Origin: Thalassospiraceae bacterium
Lineage (GTDB): Bacteria; Pseudomonadota; Alphaproteobacteria; Rhodospirillales; Magnetovibrionaceae
Direction of reading: 5' to 3'
Length of the DNA: 14,832 nt
Assembly: GCA_030637205.1 (NCBI GenBank)
Contig: DAOVVL010000011.1
Span: 1-14,832 of the forward strand
Positions 13,390-14,832 of this stretch are shown here, piece after piece. The position numbers and the translations under genes were made by a program. Numbering within the stretch: position 1 is the first letter of the stretch; each line of letters opens with the position of its first letter. A model generated the notes under the pieces. It was given only the letters and a program-made list of their open reading frames with translations, ran no database searches and was not told the DNA's origin.

Positions 13390-13466
13390 AAGCCGATTGA
13401 TGTATAGTTGCGCTTCACGCTTGGGGGTGAGCAGCGCGAATGCTTTGCTCCGCGTAGGAGTTAAGT

Positions 13467-14084
13467 ATGCTGCGGGCTACAGCGATCACGTTTTTCTGCG
13501 TTTTTCTTTCGGGGTGCGCCGCACTCCCCATTCCGTTGCGCATTGCCTCATGGGCGGCTGACGGCATTTCTTACGTAGCGACCAACAAATCGGTCTTCGA
13601 TCATGGCCTCTCGGCTGTGAACGGAAAAGACTGCGCGATGATCCGTCTGGCCACCGAAGGCGGTGCATGTCGTGACGTTAAGCCTGATAAGGCTGAAATC
13701 GCCAATTTACCAAATCTGGAAGTTGCCTCGCGAGCGGTCGAAACCGTTGAACCTGTTATCAAAGCCGCCCCCTTTGCCGAATACAAGACGCCAGCCCTTC
13801 AGGCCAAAAACGGTTTCCCGGCAACAACATTGGTGTGCGATGTGCCGCAACTGTCAGATGGAATGCCGACGCAGCCGGAACTGACCCATTGTGCCCAACT
13901 GCTGATTGACCGCCACGGCACGCTGGGGGCGTTGGATCAGACCGATCTGCGAATTGCCCACTATGTGCGCAGGCGCGACAGCGGCGGCATAAACATCTGG
14001 TTCAGCATCAAGATGGCGGTCAGGAACCTGATGGAAGCAGCCCCCCAAACCGCGCAAACGCTTAAAACTGCCCACAATCTTTAG
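13467..14084 (+). CDS. Outer-envelope lipoprotein of unknown function
   Basis: The 205-residue product starts with a lipoprotein signal peptide: MLRATAITFFCVFLSGCAAL, with the lipobox LSGC, so Cys17 should be lipidated and become the mature N-terminus. The next residues (AALPIPLRIASWAADGISYV) suggest a membrane-near amphipathic piece. The remainder has no motif I recognise; it contains four further Cys in two separated pairs (DCAMIRL/GACRDV and LVCDVP/THCAQLL), which could form periplasmic disulfides. The ATG at 13467 has AGGAG upstream. It is convergent with the sulfite-oxidase-like gene, with only 15 bases between the stops. Confidence 0.82.
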   Translation: MLRATAITFFCVFLSGCAALPIPLRIASWAADGISYVATNKSVFDHGLSAVNGKDCAMIRLATEGGACRDVKPDKAEIANLPNLEVASRAVETVEPVIKAAPFAEYKTPALQAKNGFPATTLVCDVPQLSDGMPTQPELTHCAQLLIDRHGTLGALDQTDLRIAHYVRRRDSGGINIWFSIKMAVRNLMEAAPQTAQTLKTAHNL

Positions 14085-14099
14085 GCGGCAACTGTGCGC

Positions 14100-14832
14100 T
14101 CACCCGTATCGTTCTTCTTTCCACGGGTCGGCTTCGTTGTGATAGCCGCGCACTTCCCAAAACCCCGGCGCGTCCTTGTCAACGAACGTGATGTGTTTCA
14201 CCCACTTGGCGCTTTTCCACAGATACAGCTTGGGGATGATCGGGCGCACCGGGCCGCCGTGGGCGCGGGTGAGCTGTTTGCCGTTCCAGCTGTGCGCCAG
14301 TAACACATCGTCATCATCAAATATGTTGAGCGGCACGTTGGTGGTATAGCCATCGTGGCTATAAAATATCAGGTGCGCGGCTTCGGGCTTCGGTTTGACG
14401 GTTTGCAGCAAATGTCTGGCCGAAACCCCCTGCCATGCGTTGTCATAGCGCGACCATGTGGTGACGCAATGAATATCGCTGATGAAATCAGTTTGCGGCT
14501 GGTCGTTGAACGCCTGCCAATCCCAATCAATGGGGTTTTCCACCAGCCCTGATACCGTAAAGCGCCACTGATCCAGCGGCACGTCGGGCTGGATGCCAAG
14601 ATCAAGCACCGGGAAATCCTGGGTCAGGCGCTGGCCCGGTGGCAGGCGCGGTGCTTTATGGGGTGCTTCGTTGTGACTTTTCGGAACGCTGGAAGGTTTT
14701 TCAGGCGTGTCTTCACTCATGCCCCGGCCGTCTTTGGCCCATTGCTGCTTGGTGCGGATCAGCTTTTCCTTGATCGTTCCCAAAAGCGTTCCCGGTACAT
14801 CACCGCTGAGGCGTTTTTCCAGATCATCTGAC
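14100..14832 (-). CDS. Sulfite oxidase-like molybdopterin oxidoreductase (5' end at window edge)
   Basis: The protein belongs to the soluble, cytosolic branch of the sulfite oxidase fold (YuiH-like), which binds a molybdopterin cofactor. The Mo-ligating Cys is in DIHCVTTWSRYDNAWQGV. Other family features are LPPGQRL, FPVLDLGIQP, WRFTVSGLVENPIDW, the segment HGGPVRPIIPKLYLWKSAKW, and the C-terminal GFWEVRGYHNEADPW. There is no twin-arginine signal and no heme or dimerisation domain, so the electron partner and substrate are unknown. The reading frame stays open to the right edge; a TTG at 14783 is possible, but upstream codons (DLEKRLSGDVPGTLLG) look coding, so the true start may be outside the window. 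From that TTG the product would be 227 residues. Confidence 0.9.
   Translation of the reverse strand, partial: SDDLEKRLSGDVPGTLLGTIKEKLIRTKQQWAKDGRGMSEDTPEKPSSVPKSHNEAPHKAPRLPPGQRLTQDFPVLDLGIQPDVPLDQWRFTVSGLVENPIDWDWQAFNDQPQTDFISDIHCVTTWSRYDNAWQGVSARHLLQTVKPKPEAAHLIFYSHDGYTTNVPLNIFDDDDVLLAHSWNGKQLTRAHGGPVRPIIPKLYLWKSAKWVKHITFVDKDAPGFWEVRGYHNEADPWKEERYG

Overview
The window looks like chromosomal DNA of a Rhodospirillales-type alphaproteobacterium. This rests on the conserved gene order rpoZ-rsh-DUF2062-pdxJ-acpS-lepB-rnc-era, on the small DUF4169 and DUF4170 proteins (mainly alphaproteobacterial families), and on GC-rich coding sequence with AT-rich control regions. No rRNA, tRNA, insertion sequence, phage gene or CRISPR array was seen. 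No stretch longer than about 300 bases lacks a gene.

Left part (1-8603, all minus strand). Read in the direction of transcription, the block runs folK, rpoZ, rsh (relA/spoT type), a DUF2062 membrane protein, pdxJ, acpS, lepB, rnc, era and a two-cysteine DsrC-family protein. It ends at a strong intrinsic terminator at 267-303. From the DUF2062 gene onward many joints are overlapped or abutted (TGA-T-ATG, ATGA, TAG-ATG, ATGA), which suggests translational coupling. The block joins the stringent response (omega subunit and ppGpp synthase/hydrolase) to cofactor synthesis (PLP, the 4'-phosphopantetheine arm of ACP, folate), protein export, rRNA maturation and ribosome assembly. Beyond the terminator lies the 5' end of an exported-protein gene (1-129). 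Its upstream region carries two 15-bp boxes exactly 21 bp apart.

Middle (8744-10902, plus strand). This holds a LabA-like NYN/PIN nuclease-fold protein, a family 5-like Fe-S uracil-DNA glycosylase, a ThrH-type phosphoserine phosphatase/homoserine phosphotransferase and a small basic DUF4169 protein. The genes are closely spaced and probably form one operon. A convergent DUF4170 gene (10961-11200, minus) follows across a shared hairpin.

Right part (11201-14832). The most unusual gene is at 11442-12944. It encodes a MerR-type DNA-binding domain, a PAS-like middle region and a class III nucleotide cyclase domain in one polypeptide. Upstream are three copies of a 13-bp near-palindrome (TTRKACTGTCYAA), one of them between the proposed -35 and -10 elements, as expected for MerR-type control. 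I infer an autoregulated, DNA-binding nucleotide cyclase. Downstream is a small membrane protein whose frame continues for 38 more codons, including a second membrane segment, past a single in-frame TGA. Then come a lipoprotein behind a perfect AT-rich palindrome, and a cytosolic sulfite-oxidase-fold molybdoenzyme on the minus strand that runs to the window edge.

The best leads are the MerR-cyclase fusion with its operator array, the UGA-interrupted membrane protein, the repeat-expanded tail of the omega subunit, the hairpin over the rsh ribosome binding site, and the paired boxes at 201-236.
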